Below, one piece after another: positions 1-9,044 of a stretch of 64,000 nucleotides of DNA. Position 1 is the stretch's first letter, and every line of letters begins with the position of its first letter. A program made the translations under genes and the position numbers. Location: NCBI GenBank assembly GCA_038322235.1, contig JBBQFQ010000011.1, forward strand, positions 1 to 64,000, given 5' to 3'. Source of the stretch: SZAS-18 sp038322235. Its GTDB lineage: Bacteria > Verrucomicrobiota > Verrucomicrobiia > Chthoniobacterales > SZAS-18. Below the pieces are notes generated by a model that saw only the letters and a list, made by a program, of their open reading frames with translations, did not search any database and was not told the origin of the DNA.

Positions 1-321
1 CCCGGCCGCCTGACCGGACTGATCCACCACTCCGATCAAGGCAGCCAATACGCCAGTCACGACTTCACTTCCGCGCTCTCCCAACTCGCCATCACCCAAA
101 GCATGAGCCGCCGCGCCCATTGCTACGATAACGCCACTACCGAATCATTTTGGGCCACGCTCAAAACCGAGTGCTTCCAAAACCAAATCCCAGCCACCCG
201 CGCCCTCGCCAAGACCATGCTTTTTGACTACATCGAATCCTTCTACAACCCAGTCCGACGCCACAGCTCACTCGGCTTTCTCTCCCCACTCCAGTTCGAA
301 AACCAGTTCACTCATAACTAA
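1..321 (+). CDS. IS3-family transposase (OrfB/integrase core), 3' part, cut by window edge
   Basis: The reading frame is open from base 1 to a TAA at 319-321. It encodes the C-terminal ~106 residues of an IS3-type DDE transposase. Visible motifs are HHSDQGSQYAS (second catalytic Asp region), the TQSMSRRAHCYDNATTESFW block with the NA..E signature that carries the catalytic Glu, and the C-terminal YNPVRRHSSLGFLSPLQFE tail typical of IS3 OrfB. The catalytic core is intact as far as it can be seen. The 5' part of OrfB and OrfA lie outside the window, so activity cannot be judged. The ATG at 103 is internal to the domain and is not the real start. Confidence 0.93.
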   Translation, partial: PGRLTGLIHHSDQGSQYASHDFTSALSQLAITQSMSRRAHCYDNATTESFWATLKTECFQNQIPATRALAKTMLFDYIESFYNPVRRHSSLGFLSPLQFENQFTHN

Positions 322-354
322 CTTTTCCCTGTCCGCATTTTCGACTCGACTTCA
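322..354 (+). mobile_element. Probable right end (terminal inverted repeat) of the IS3 element
   Basis: Directly after the transposase stop lies an AT-richer stretch ending in ...GACTTCA. IS3-family right ends normally lie within a few tens of bases of the OrfB stop and end in CA. The exact boundary is inferred, because the left end needed for comparison is outside the window. Confidence 0.4.
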
Positions 355-402
355 GATGACGTGTGGTTGTGGTGCGTCTCACCGTAGACCCCACCAACTG
401 GA

Positions 403-480
403 GAGCCGGATGCGGGAAAACTGCCTGTCCGGTTCGGAGGGAGGGGTGGCGCAATCCAATGCGCCATCCCTACCTCTATC
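403..480 (+). mobile_element. Group II intron 3' end remnant (domains V and VI)
   Basis: Bases 403-436 match the catalytic domain V hairpin of bacterial group II introns. An AGC triad (404-406) lies in a stem (AGCCGGA/TCCGGTT) closed by a GAAA-type loop at 415-418. A second hairpin follows with a TGGCGCA/TGCGCCA stem (447-453/460-466) and a CCCTACCTCTATC tail, as expected for domain VI and the intron 3' end. No reverse transcriptase or domains I-IV are visible upstream; that position is taken by the IS3 end. This is therefore a remnant, or an intron interrupted or truncated by the IS. The rest of 322-555 holds nothing else recognisable. Confidence 0.75.
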
Positions 481-555
481 AAGGCGCTCCGCGCGCCCGG
501 GGGTGACGCCGTCGGCGGCTTGCCGCATTGAAGTGCCAAGCCGCTTACCGCCCCT

Positions 556-3500
556 CTACGGCGCGATGCTCACCCGCACGCGGAAGAAGTGCGCGGGCGC
601 GGGCAGAGGCACGCTGAAGAGGAAGTACGTCCCACTCGGGGTGATGACCGGCGTCGTGCTCACGGCCGTCGCCGGGACCGGGCTGGCGGTCCAGGTCAGA
701 AGGTCTGCGGAGTACTGGGGCACGTAGGTCAACCCCGCCGCGCCGGCATCCTGGCGTCGCACGAACAGGCCGCGCACGTCTGTGCCCTCCACCTGCACGG
801 TGGGCCGGCCGGGCGCGCTCAGCGTGCCGTTCAAGAAGGTGCCGGAATATTGCAGCGCGCTGTCCGCGCCGCTGTTCGGGTTGGTGCCGAAAGCGAGTTC
901 GACATAGTTGGCCACGCCGTCGCCGTCCGGGTCGGCCCCGTTGGCGGCGGGTCCGCCGTTGTCGATGCGCCCGAAGTTGGCCAGGCGCCAGCGTTCCAGC
1001 GGGGTCAGATTAACGATGGCTTCGCTCGCGTCGGACGTGGCGGTGGCGGTCGTGCTGTTGCCGGCGAGGTCGACGGCCGTGATGGAGAGGGCCGCGAAGC
1101 CGAACGGGGCGGTGTTGGAGACCGTGATGCTGGCGGTCCAGGTGTTGCCGCCCACGTTTGTGACGAGCGCGCCCTGACCGGCGATGAGCACGGTCGGGGA
1201 CGGCCCGGCCTCGCTCAGCGTAAAGGTCAGCGTGAGGGTGTCGCCGGGGCGCACCACCTGGCGCCACCGCGGCTGGTAGCGCTCGGCCGTGTTGCCGCCG
1301 GAAGGCCCCCCCGTCCCGAAGCCGGCCAGCAGCGCCTGGCCGTTGACCAGCGTGGTCAAGGCCGCGGCGATCCCGTGGGTGCGGACGGAGTCGCCGGCGT
1401 TGCTCCAGCTCTGCGTGATCGGATCGTAAACTTCGGTGCTCAAACTCCCTGCGGAGAAAGGAAAGTTGCCGCCGGCGAGGAGGATTTGCCCGTTGCCGAG
1501 CGGCGTGAGGTCGGCAGCGTTGAGATAGCTGCGGGACACCGCGGGGCGCGCGGTCGGGGTCCAGGTGCCGGTGACCGGATCATAGCGATCGGCCCCTTGA
1601 TCCGAACAGACCAGCACCTCGCCGCCGGGGAGCAACGCGGCGGCGACGAAGGGCCCGGCCGTAATGCTGCCAGCGGGCGTCCAAAGCCCGGTGGCGGGAT
1701 CGTAGATTTCCGAGGCGCCAGGAGCGGAATTGTCGCCGCCGACCACGAGCACTTTCCCATTGTTGAGCAAGACCGCGCGGTGGCTACTGCGGGGGACGCC
1801 GAGGCTGGCCCCCGCACTCCACGTGTTGGCGACGGGGTCAAAGATCTGCGTGCGGGAAAGGCTCTGAAAAGCCGCATCAGATCCGCCGACGAGCAGGACC
1901 TTCCCATTGGGCAGCCGGGTGGCCGTGTGCCGGGTGGAGGCCGGGGTGATGCTGCCGGCGGCGGACCAGCCGCCGCCGTTCGAATCGGAGCGTTCGGCCG
2001 TGGCAATGGGCTGATTGTTGAGATCGGCTCCACCGGCGACCAGGACTCCGCCGTCGGCGAGCACCGTGGCCGAGTAGGTCTTGCGCGGTGTGGCCAAGCT
2101 GTCCACGGCCGCCCAGGAACTAATGTCCGGATCGTAGACAATCGAGTTTCCGCCATTGGTATCGCCCGCGAACAATACCCGCCCGGAAGCCAGCCGGGAA
2201 AGAGGAGGAAGCGGACGGGAATTGGCCGGAGGCGCGCCGGTCAAAGCCCAGAAACTGGGGGCCAGGCTCGGGGCGAAGGTGATGGCGGAAATTCCCCGCG
2301 GCGTGAGATCGACGGTCCACGACGCGCTGGCGACCGGGCTGACGTTGCCCGCGGCGTCCCTGGCGCGCACTTGGAAGCTGTGGGCGCCCTCGGCCAGACC
2401 GGCATAGCTGGCGGGGCTGGTCACGGTGGCGAAGGCCGCGCCGTCGAGCGCCCCCTCGAAGGAAGCGACGCCGAGGTTGTCCGTGCCGGTGAAGGAGATC
2501 GTGGCCACGGCGGAATTCCCCAGCGCGGGCGGCGCGCTGGTGATGCTGGCAGAGGGCGGCTTGTTGTCGGCGACGTTCACCGTGGCCGTGCCGTTGACAC
2601 TGCCGCCGCGGCCGTCGGCGAGCGTGTACGTGAAGGTCGCGCTGCCCACGAAGGTCAGCGCGGGTGTGAAGCTCACGCCGCTGGCGGTGAAGGCGAAGCC
2701 GCCCAGGCTGGCGCTCTGGCTGGCCGCGGAAGTGATGATCAACGCGTCGCCGTCGCTATCCGAGCCCAGGGTGGCCGGACCGACCGACTGCGCGTCGCCG
2801 GTGAAGCCGGCGATGGTGGGATTGGCCGCCACGGGCACGACGTTCGCGGAGGTGGCGAAGGAAAGGGTGGCGCCGGAGGTCGAGCCGGAAGGGCTGCTCG
2901 CCACGACGCGGAAATAGAGCGTGGCGGAGGCGGGCAGGCTGGTCAGATCCGTGAAGATCGCCTGGTTGCTGGCCGTGCCGGCGAGGGCCTGCGCGGAGGT
3001 CGTGGTGACGCCGGTAACGAGGGCTGGATCGGTGGAGTATTGGAAGACCGCCTGGGTGGGACTGCCGTTGGCCGAGACGGTGGCATTGAGCCGGGCGTGC
3101 GAGCCGGCCACGAGGGTGGCGGCGCCCGTGGTCGCGCTGGGCGCGGCGAGGATGTTGAGCACGATCCGCTGGCGCGCGGTGTCGTTGCTGAAGGTGTAGC
3201 TGTTCCCGGCGACCGGATTGGCCACAGTCAGGTTGGTGGCCGCGCCGCCGAGGGTGCCGACGTAACCCAGCAGGTCGTAGGCGCCGGGCGTGGAGAAGGC
3301 ATTCGTCGTCCCCTCCGCGTAAAGGAAGACGCTTCCGCCGCTGAGGGTCAGGCCATTGGAGGTCGTGACCGAGGCGAAGTCGTTCGAGCCCGTCTTGAAC
3401 TCGCAGGTGTAGCGCGAACCCGCGGCAAAGGTCAGGCCCCCGACCGTAAGCGTGCCGACGGCCGCATTGCCGGGCGCGAGCGTGCCGCCGCTCTGGACCG

Positions 3501-6500
3501 TGACCGTGCCGGTGAGGCTGCCGTTGCCGCTCAGCGTCGCGGTATTGGCCACCGTGACGGCGCCCGTGCCCGTGCCGGAGCCGGTGGCGTTGTTGACCAG
3601 CAGCGTGCCGGCATTGAGCAGCGTGCCGTGGGGATAGGTGTTCCCGCCGGTCAGCGCGAGGATGCCGACGCCCGCTTTGGTCAGCGGGGCGTTGGGGGCA
3701 CTGACATAGTACTGGATGACCGAGTCGATCCGCAGGTCGACCGCGCTGCCGGGTTGGTGCTCCACGTTGAAAGCCGCCGTGGGGCCGTAGAGATAGAAGA
3801 TGGGCGAATTGACCAGGGCGAGGAGCGGACTGGCCTTCGTCGCGAGGGTCCCGTTGAGGAGGAATCCCCCGCCGGCGGCCGGCGAGGAGAAGGTGCCGCC
3901 GGTCATGATCGTGTTTTGCAGGCTCGAGCGGCTCCCGGCCACGGCGTCCGTGGTCACCGTTCCAGCATTGACGACGAGATTGGCGTTGCCGCCAAAGTAG
4001 CCGAGCGCATCGACCCCCTCGCAGAGCAGGGTTCCCGCCGCATTGACCGTGACCGTACTGCCGCCGGCGAAGGTACCGGTCGAGCCTGAGTTGAACGCGG
4101 CATTGACCGTGCCGGCGTTGATGGTGGTGACGCCGGTGTAGAGGTTCGCGGCCGTGAGCCGCAGCGTGCCGGAGCCGGTCTTCGTCAGGCCGGTGGCCAC
4201 TTGGACGTTTGCTCCGTTGTAGCCATTGCCCAGGATGGCCGAGACGGTCAGGTCGGCGGCGGGAGAGTTGGTCACGTCGGCCACGGAGAAGACCGTCGCC
4301 CCGGCGATGCCATCCAGGTGCATCGCGTTATTCGTCCCCGAGGGCGCGGTGATGGAAGAGGGCGTGGTGCCGCCCGCCGAGACGGTCCCGCGCAGCTGAA
4401 AGGCCTGGTAGCCAGCGTTGGCCCCGCCGTTGGCACGCAGCTCGGAGCCGTTGTTGAGCGTCAGGTTGCCGAGGGTGTTGAAGAAGTTGCCGGCGTTTTC
4501 GATCCGCGCGCCATTGAGCGCGAAGGTGGTGGCCGGGTTCGTGGTGGCGTTGCCGAAGGTGTCGCTGCGCGCGAGCGAAAGCACCGCTCCGGAGTTCAGG
4601 GTCACGCTCGACCCGGCCAGGGTGCCGCCGCTGTACAACGAGCCGCTGCCGGAAAGGCTGAGCACGCCGCCCGCGACTGTCGTCGCCCCGGTGTAGGTGT
4701 TGCCGCTCGTCAGGATGAGCGTGCCGGTCCCGAGCTTGGTCAGCGCGACGTTGCCGGTGATGAGGCAGCCGGCGACCGGGTTGCTGGCGTCCGGGTTAAC
4801 CGTGAGGGTAACCTGTCCGGCGCCGCTGTTGACGATCTGACCGCTGGAGGTGCCGGTCAGGTTGCTGACGGACACGTTGATGCCGTTGGGATCGAAGGTC
4901 CCGAGGTTGACCGCGAGCGGCGCCGAGGGCGCGCCGAGCGTGCCGGCGCCGCTGAGTTTCAGCGTGCCGTTGGCGACGGTCGTCCCGCCGCCGTAGGAAT
5001 TGGCGGCGCTGAGGGTGAGGGTGCCGGTGCCACTCTTGGACAGGGCGCCGCCCGAGCCGGGCAGGGAGAAGCCTACGTTCACAGGGCTGCTGATATCGAA
5101 ACCGAGGGTGCCGCCGTAGAAGAAATATTCCGGACCGGCCGCCCCGCCGTTGCCGCCGACCTGGCCAGTAGTGGCCGAGGCCCCCCCCGAGCCGGCCGTG
5201 ACCGCAGAACCCGTGGGGAGGGCGCAATCGGTCAGGTTGAGCGAGCCGCCGCGGACGAAGATGGCGCCGCCGAGCGCGCCGCCGCCGCCGCCGGCCCCGC
5301 CGTACTTGGTACCAGAAATCTTGCTGGAAAAACCCCCGCTGCCGCCGAAGGCGCCACCGGGGGCACCGGCCCCAAAATCACGATTGCGACCGCCGCCGCC
5401 GCCCCCGAAGCCGCCGCCGCCGCCCAAGGTGCTGGAGGTGTTGTTGCCACCGCCGCCAGCCCCGAAACCGCCATCGCCCGTGCCGCCGCCGCCAAAGCCG
5501 TCGCCAGCGCCGCCGCCGCCGCCGCCGCCGAACTCGCCGCCACTGTTGCCATTGTAGCCGCCGCCGCCGCCGCCGAACTTGCCGCCGGTGCCAGCGGTGC
5601 CGCCATTCGCGGCGGAACCCCCGCCGCCGCCATTGGCCAGTCCGGCGCCGCCATTCGGGTTGTTGGCTCCGCCGGGGATGCCGCCGTTCCCACCACCGCC
5701 CGCGCCGCCGCTGGTGCCCGAGGCATTGCCCACCGCTCCGCCGCCCCCGCCATTCGCGCTCGCCTGGGCGCCATTGCCCGTCACGCCGCCGCCGCCGCCG
5801 CCGCCGGAAATGGGGGTGATACCGGTGGTGGTGCCGTTGCCGGCATGGCCGTAGAGGCCGCCGCCGCCCCCCAGATTGACCCCGCCATTGCCGCCCGCCC
5901 CACCGCCACCACCGCCGCCATCAAGGGCCCCCACGGCGTCGCCGCCCCGCCCGCCGACGGCCGTGTTGTTGGTGAAAATCATGCCATGCATCGCCACGTT
6001 CCCGTCGTTGACGAAAATGGCCGCGCCCATCCCCGCCCCGCCGCCGCCGCCCGCGCCGCCCAAGCCGCCGTCGCCGCCCTTGGCCCGGCCGTTGATCAGG
6101 TTCAGGCCATTCTGAAAGTTGACGAAGGCCCCCGGGGCATCGACCACGAAAATCCGGAATTGCGAGGCACCGTCGATTGTCGGCGCCGTGGTCGCCCCAC
6201 CGACGAGCTGGAAGGTCATGGAGGTGGTGATGATGGGCAGGGGCCTCGTCAGGACGATGGTCCCGACCCGGAAGCCGAACGACGTGCCGAAGTTGATGGT
6301 CGAGCCCGGATCGAGGTTCGCCTGGGTGATGCAGTAGCGCAGATCGCCGAAGTTGGGGGTCGAGGTGGCGCCGGAGTCGCCGTCACTGTTGACGAAAAAA
6401 TTGGTGGCCCCGAAGGCGCTCGAGCCGGCGAGGGCGGAGAGCGCGAGCGCCGGCAGGAGGAGCCGGCGGCGCAGGCAGCGAAGGAGAACGGGAACGCCGG

Positions 6501-6525
6501 CGATGGGGGCGGGAACGGTGGTCAT
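556..6525 (-). CDS. Giant exported protein: Gly-rich region, autotransporter-type beta-strand repeats, Ig/cadherin-like and Kelch repeats
   Basis: A 1989-aa protein with an Arg-rich n-region and hydrophobic signal peptide (about residues 15-40, ending SSAFGA). A CSLREA-like start (residues 40-140) is followed by an extreme Gly-rich low-complexity block (about 145-430). At least four passenger-associated beta-strand repeats of the GTLTLSAANSYGGGTTV type lie between ~480 and ~990. A cadherin/Ig-like stretch occupies ~1220-1430 and Kelch/galactose-oxidase-like repeats (VLVAGG, VLLVGG, ILLAGG) ~1450-1750. A GADPDGDGVANYVELAFGTNP element (~1860) precedes a terminal beta module. No autotransporter barrel and no PEP-CTERM tail is visible, so secretion or anchoring is unknown. 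It is probably a cell-surface or extracellular adhesin-like protein. It is transcribed away from the histidine kinase at 7051. Confidence 0.9.
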   Translation of the reverse strand: MTTVPAPIAGVPVLLRCLRRRLLLPALALSALAGSSAFGATNFFVNSDGDSGATSTPNFGDLRYCITQANLDPGSTINFGTSFGFRVGTIVLTRPLPIITTSMTFQLVGGATTAPTIDGASQFRIFVVDAPGAFVNFQNGLNLINGRAKGGDGGLGGAGGGGGAGMGAAIFVNDGNVAMHGMIFTNNTAVGGRGGDAVGALDGGGGGGGAGGNGGVNLGGGGGLYGHAGNGTTTGITPISGGGGGGGVTGNGAQASANGGGGGAVGNASGTSGGAGGGGNGGIPGGANNPNGGAGLANGGGGGSAANGGTAGTGGKFGGGGGGYNGNSGGEFGGGGGGGAGDGFGGGGTGDGGFGAGGGGNNTSSTLGGGGGFGGGGGGRNRDFGAGAPGGAFGGSGGFSSKISGTKYGGAGGGGGALGGAIFVRGGSLNLTDCALPTGSAVTAGSGGASATTGQVGGNGGAAGPEYFFYGGTLGFDISSPVNVGFSLPGSGGALSKSGTGTLTLSAANSYGGGTTVANGTLKLSGAGTLGAPSAPLAVNLGTFDPNGINVSVSNLTGTSSGQIVNSGAGQVTLTVNPDASNPVAGCLITGNVALTKLGTGTLILTSGNTYTGATTVAGGVLSLSGSGSLYSGGTLAGSSVTLNSGAVLSLARSDTFGNATTNPATTFALNGARIENAGNFFNTLGNLTLNNGSELRANGGANAGYQAFQLRGTVSAGGTTPSSITAPSGTNNAMHLDGIAGATVFSVADVTNSPAADLTVSAILGNGYNGANVQVATGLTKTGSGTLRLTAANLYTGVTTINAGTVNAAFNSGSTGTFAGGSTVTVNAAGTLLCEGVDALGYFGGNANLVVNAGTVTTDAVAGSRSSLQNTIMTGGTFSSPAAGGGFLLNGTLATKASPLLALVNSPIFYLYGPTAAFNVEHQPGSAVDLRIDSVIQYYVSAPNAPLTKAGVGILALTGGNTYPHGTLLNAGTLLVNNATGSGTGTGAVTVANTATLSGNGSLTGTVTVQSGGTLAPGNAAVGTLTVGGLTFAAGSRYTCEFKTGSNDFASVTTSNGLTLSGGSVFLYAEGTTNAFSTPGAYDLLGYVGTLGGAATNLTVANPVAGNSYTFSNDTARQRIVLNILAAPSATTGAATLVAGSHARLNATVSANGSPTQAVFQYSTDPALVTGVTTTSAQALAGTASNQAIFTDLTSLPASATLYFRVVASSPSGSTSGATLSFATSANVVPVAANPTIAGFTGDAQSVGPATLGSDSDGDALIITSAASQSASLGGFAFTASGVSFTPALTFVGSATFTYTLADGRGGSVNGTATVNVADNKPPSASITSAPPALGNSAVATISFTGTDNLGVASFEGALDGAAFATVTSPASYAGLAEGAHSFQVRARDAAGNVSPVASASWTVDLTPRGISAITFAPSLAPSFWALTGAPPANSRPLPPLSRLASGRVLFAGDTNGGNSIVYDPDISSWAAVDSLATPRKTYSATVLADGGVLVAGGADLNNQPIATAERSDSNGGGWSAAGSITPASTRHTATRLPNGKVLLVGGSDAAFQSLSRTQIFDPVANTWSAGASLGVPRSSHRAVLLNNGKVLVVGGDNSAPGASEIYDPATGLWTPAGSITAGPFVAAALLPGGEVLVCSDQGADRYDPVTGTWTPTARPAVSRSYLNAADLTPLGNGQILLAGGNFPFSAGSLSTEVYDPITQSWSNAGDSVRTHGIAAALTTLVNGQALLAGFGTGGPSGGNTAERYQPRWRQVVRPGDTLTLTFTLSEAGPSPTVLIAGQGALVTNVGGNTWTASITVSNTAPFGFAALSITAVDLAGNSTTATATSDASEAIVNLTPLERWRLANFGRIDNGGPAANGADPDGDGVANYVELAFGTNPNSGADSALQYSGTFLNGTLSAPGRPTVQVEGTDVRGLFVRRQDAGAAGLTYVPQYSADLLTWTASPVPATAVSTTPVITPSGTYFLFSVPLPAPAHFFRVRVSIAP

Positions 6526-6695
6526 GACGATAGGTCGGGTCGACGTCGATTACGCCGATGAACTCGCCGGGGCGGAGCGAGCGTCCTTTCGTCGGAGACT
6601 GCCCGGCGATGGGCCTAGAAATGGCTGAAAGCGCGCCGGAGCGCCAGATGGTTGTGACAAGCGCCCGGAATTCTGTGACAAGCGCACGCCGAAGG

Positions 6696-6839
6696 CCTTG
6701 GACTGCGCGCGGCTTGCCGCCGCTTTTGGCTAGGGAGCTTGCTCCCGTCGTTCCCGCGTCGCGGGCGGGCCGCGACTTCCGACTGGGCGCCGGCATGCCG
6801 GCTGGTAGAAAGCGGCGGCAAGCCGCGCGCAGTCCAAGG
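6696..6839. repeat. Dispersed palindromic repeat A, copy 1
   Basis: Two perfect 30-bp inverted arms (6696-6725 and 6810-6839, beginning CCTTGGACTGCGCGCGGC) flank 84 bp. The interior itself contains palindromes (GGGAGCTTGCTCCC at 6733-6746 and GCCGGCATGCCGGC at 6789-6802). A second copy lies at 8747-8889, and both are preceded by CACGCCGAAGG. It looks like a miniature mobile or REP-type element. The remainder of the 6526-7050 gap shows only a short direct repeat TGTGACAAGCGC (6653 and 6673). Confidence 0.85.
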
Positions 6840-7050
6840 TGTTCCACCGCCGCCAAAACGCTGGCGCCGTTCCCAAGCTAAATGACCCCCGCCGGAGACT
6901 TTCCGGCCCGCATGATTGATTCATCACTTCGTCCCCCGCCGTCGATTTTCGCGGCAAAATCCAGCCGCGGGAGAATTGGCGCGCGAAGCAAGGCAACCGG
7001 CCAAGCGTTCACAGCGCTCCGGCACTCGAATCTCCTTTCCGCGCCCCGAC

Positions 7051-8652
7051 ATGTCTTCCCAACGTCTTGCCGCTGCCCCGCTGAACGGCGGCTTCCCCTC
7101 GCTCGAGGCGTTGCACGCTGCGGTCATCGAGTCCGCCGCGGATGCGGTCATCAGCGAGAATCCAGCCGGCGTGGTCACCAGCTGGAACGAGGGAGCGGTT
7201 CGGCTCTTCGAATACACCGCGGAAGAAATGCTGGGCCAGTCGAGCCAGCGTCTCATTCCACCGGGTCGGGAAGAAGAAGCGGAGGAGATGCAGCGGCGCA
7301 CGCAGCACGGCGAGCGGGTCGACGCATTCGAAACCCAGCGCATCGCCCGGGATGGCCGCGTGATGGAAGTCTCGCTGTCCGCGGCCCCGCTGCGCAATCG
7401 GGCTGGAGAGATCCTGGGCGTGACGATGATTGCGCGGGGCATCGCCAGGCGCCGGACCGCCGAGGAGGAGCTTCGGGCAAGCGGCGAAGCGGCGGCGGCG
7501 GAAGCTGCTCGGCTCGCGCGCTTGAAGGACGATTTCGTGGCCGGCATTTCCCACGAACTGCGGGCTCCGCTCCAGACCATCCTGAACTGGACCCGGCTGC
7601 TCCGCTCCGGCCCCGCCTCGACGGAGAACCTGCGGGAAGGTCTGGCGACAATCGAGAGCCAGGCGGTCACGCAACTGCGGCTCGTGGAGCAGATGCCGGA
7701 GATGAACCGCATTCTGACCGGCGAATTTGAACTGGACTTGAACGAACTGGACCTGGCCGACGTCCTTCGCACGACGCTCCAGATCAGTGGCCCTTTCCTC
7801 CAGGCCCACGGGCTGCGCCTGGCTCTGGAGCTCGAGGCGGGACCCAAGCCGGTGCTGGGCAATGCCCCCCGTTTGCAGCTCGCGCTGGAACTGCTCTTTG
7901 CCGCGGCCGTGAAATCGACGCCTGCGGGTGGAGCGGTCTTCGTCGGGATGCAGACGGAGAACGGCTGGACCCGGCTCTCGATCCGCGACACTGGCGCCGG
8001 CCTCAGTCCGGAGGCGTTGCCCTTCGTCTTCGAGCGCTTGAGTCCGGAGGACGCCTCGCGCCCGGCGATCCCGGGTGTGCCGGGGCTGGGCTTGTCCATC
8101 GTTAAGACGCTGATCGAACTGCATGAGGGCACGATCGCCGTCGAGAGCGAAGGGGTCGATCGCGGCACCACTTTTTGCCTCGATCTGCCCGTGGCGGAAG
8201 TTTCGCTGCTTCAAGTGGGCGACAGCGCCGATGCGGAGCCCGGCAAGCCGAGGCGGTTGCCGCGGCTCGATGGACTTTCCCTCGTGGTGGTGGACGACGA
8301 GATCGAAGCCCGCGACATGCTGCGCCGGGTGCTGGGGACGCTGGGCGCGGAGGTGCGCACGGCCAGCAACATGGCCGAGGCCCTCGAAGCGCTGGCGGCG
8401 GGGATCCCGGATCTGCTCATCAGCGACATCGGCATGCCCGACCACGACGGGTTCGAACTCATCCGCCACATCCGCTCGCTGCCCCAGGCCGAAGGGGGCC
8501 GCGTCCCGGCGCTCGCGCTCTCCGCCGACGACAGCATCCAGCAGCGGGCCCTCGCGGTGACCAGTGGCTTCCAGATGTTTCTTTCCAAGCCCACCGATGC
8601 GCTCGAATTACTCGGCATCGTCAAGGTCCTGACGCGGTCGACGGAGGGGTGA
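7051..8652 (+). CDS. Hybrid sensor protein: PAS, histidine kinase core, C-terminal receiver
   Basis: A 533-aa cytoplasmic signalling protein without membrane segments. It has a PAS domain (about 20-135), a HisKA dimerisation domain with H168 in GISHELRAP, an ATPase domain (about 265-382) with G1 RDTGAGLS and G2 GLGLSIVK, and a receiver domain (408-525). The receiver has acidic D415/D416, phosphoacceptor D459 (ISDIGMP) and K513. The N-box reads LELLFAAAVKSTP, so the Mg-ATP-binding Asn is replaced by Ala and kinase activity is doubtful. I chose the ATG at 7051 because upstream in-frame residues from 6916 are low-complexity and precede the PAS domain. No output domain or cognate regulator is adjacent. 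Confidence 0.9.
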   Translation: MSSQRLAAAPLNGGFPSLEALHAAVIESAADAVISENPAGVVTSWNEGAVRLFEYTAEEMLGQSSQRLIPPGREEEAEEMQRRTQHGERVDAFETQRIARDGRVMEVSLSAAPLRNRAGEILGVTMIARGIARRRTAEEELRASGEAAAAEAARLARLKDDFVAGISHELRAPLQTILNWTRLLRSGPASTENLREGLATIESQAVTQLRLVEQMPEMNRILTGEFELDLNELDLADVLRTTLQISGPFLQAHGLRLALELEAGPKPVLGNAPRLQLALELLFAAAVKSTPAGGAVFVGMQTENGWTRLSIRDTGAGLSPEALPFVFERLSPEDASRPAIPGVPGLGLSIVKTLIELHEGTIAVESEGVDRGTTFCLDLPVAEVSLLQVGDSADAEPGKPRRLPRLDGLSLVVVDDEIEARDMLRRVLGTLGAEVRTASNMAEALEALAAGIPDLLISDIGMPDHDGFELIRHIRSLPQAEGGRVPALALSADDSIQQRALAVTSGFQMFLSKPTDALELLGIVKVLTRSTEG

Positions 8653-8746
8653 GGTCGGCCATCTGGCAAATCGGTCATCCGCGAAGGCCGGGGTAAAGCT
8701 GGCGAGGTGTCGACTGGGACGCCCCGTGTAATGAGCACGCCGAAGG

Positions 8747-8889
8747 CCTTGGAGTGCGCGCGGCTTGCCGCCGCTCTGGAAAGGGAGCTTGCTCCCGTAG
8801 TGCCCGACTCGCGAGCGAGATGCGACCTGAGACTCGGCGCCGGCAAGCCGGCTGGGAGAAAGCGGCGGCAAGCCGCGCGCATTCCAAGG
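8747..8889. repeat. Dispersed palindromic repeat A, copy 2
   Basis: The arms at 8747-8775 and 8861-8889 are complementary over 29 bp with one mismatch and match the arms of copy 1. The interior is diverged but keeps GGGAGCTTGCTCCC and the GCCGGC..GCCGGC core. Copies 1 and 2 sit on either side of the hybrid kinase gene in the same orientation. The rest of 8653-9044 holds nothing recognisable. Confidence 0.85.
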
Positions 8890-9044
8890 CGCTTCGCGGC
8901 TCCGGTACTTTCGCGATTGCCGAATTCGACGGTCCCAGAAATAGCCGCCCAGGAACCTGGGGCTTTGCCCATCACCCGGGAAATGCTTGCGAAGGGGCGG
9001 GGGCCTGGATCATCGTGATCGCGGATCACCCCGATCGATTCCCC

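Noticed and set aside
589..4089. Very long plus-strand open frame (1166 codons) and another at 4201-6561 (786 codons)
   Set aside because: Both are antisense to the 1989-aa exported protein. They are Arg/Gly/Ala-rich with no domain, and arise from GC-rich codon bias of the real minus-strand gene.
6924..8469. Long minus-strand frames across the hybrid kinase
   Set aside because: They are shadows of the PAS/HisKA/receiver gene, whose domains are unambiguous on the plus strand.
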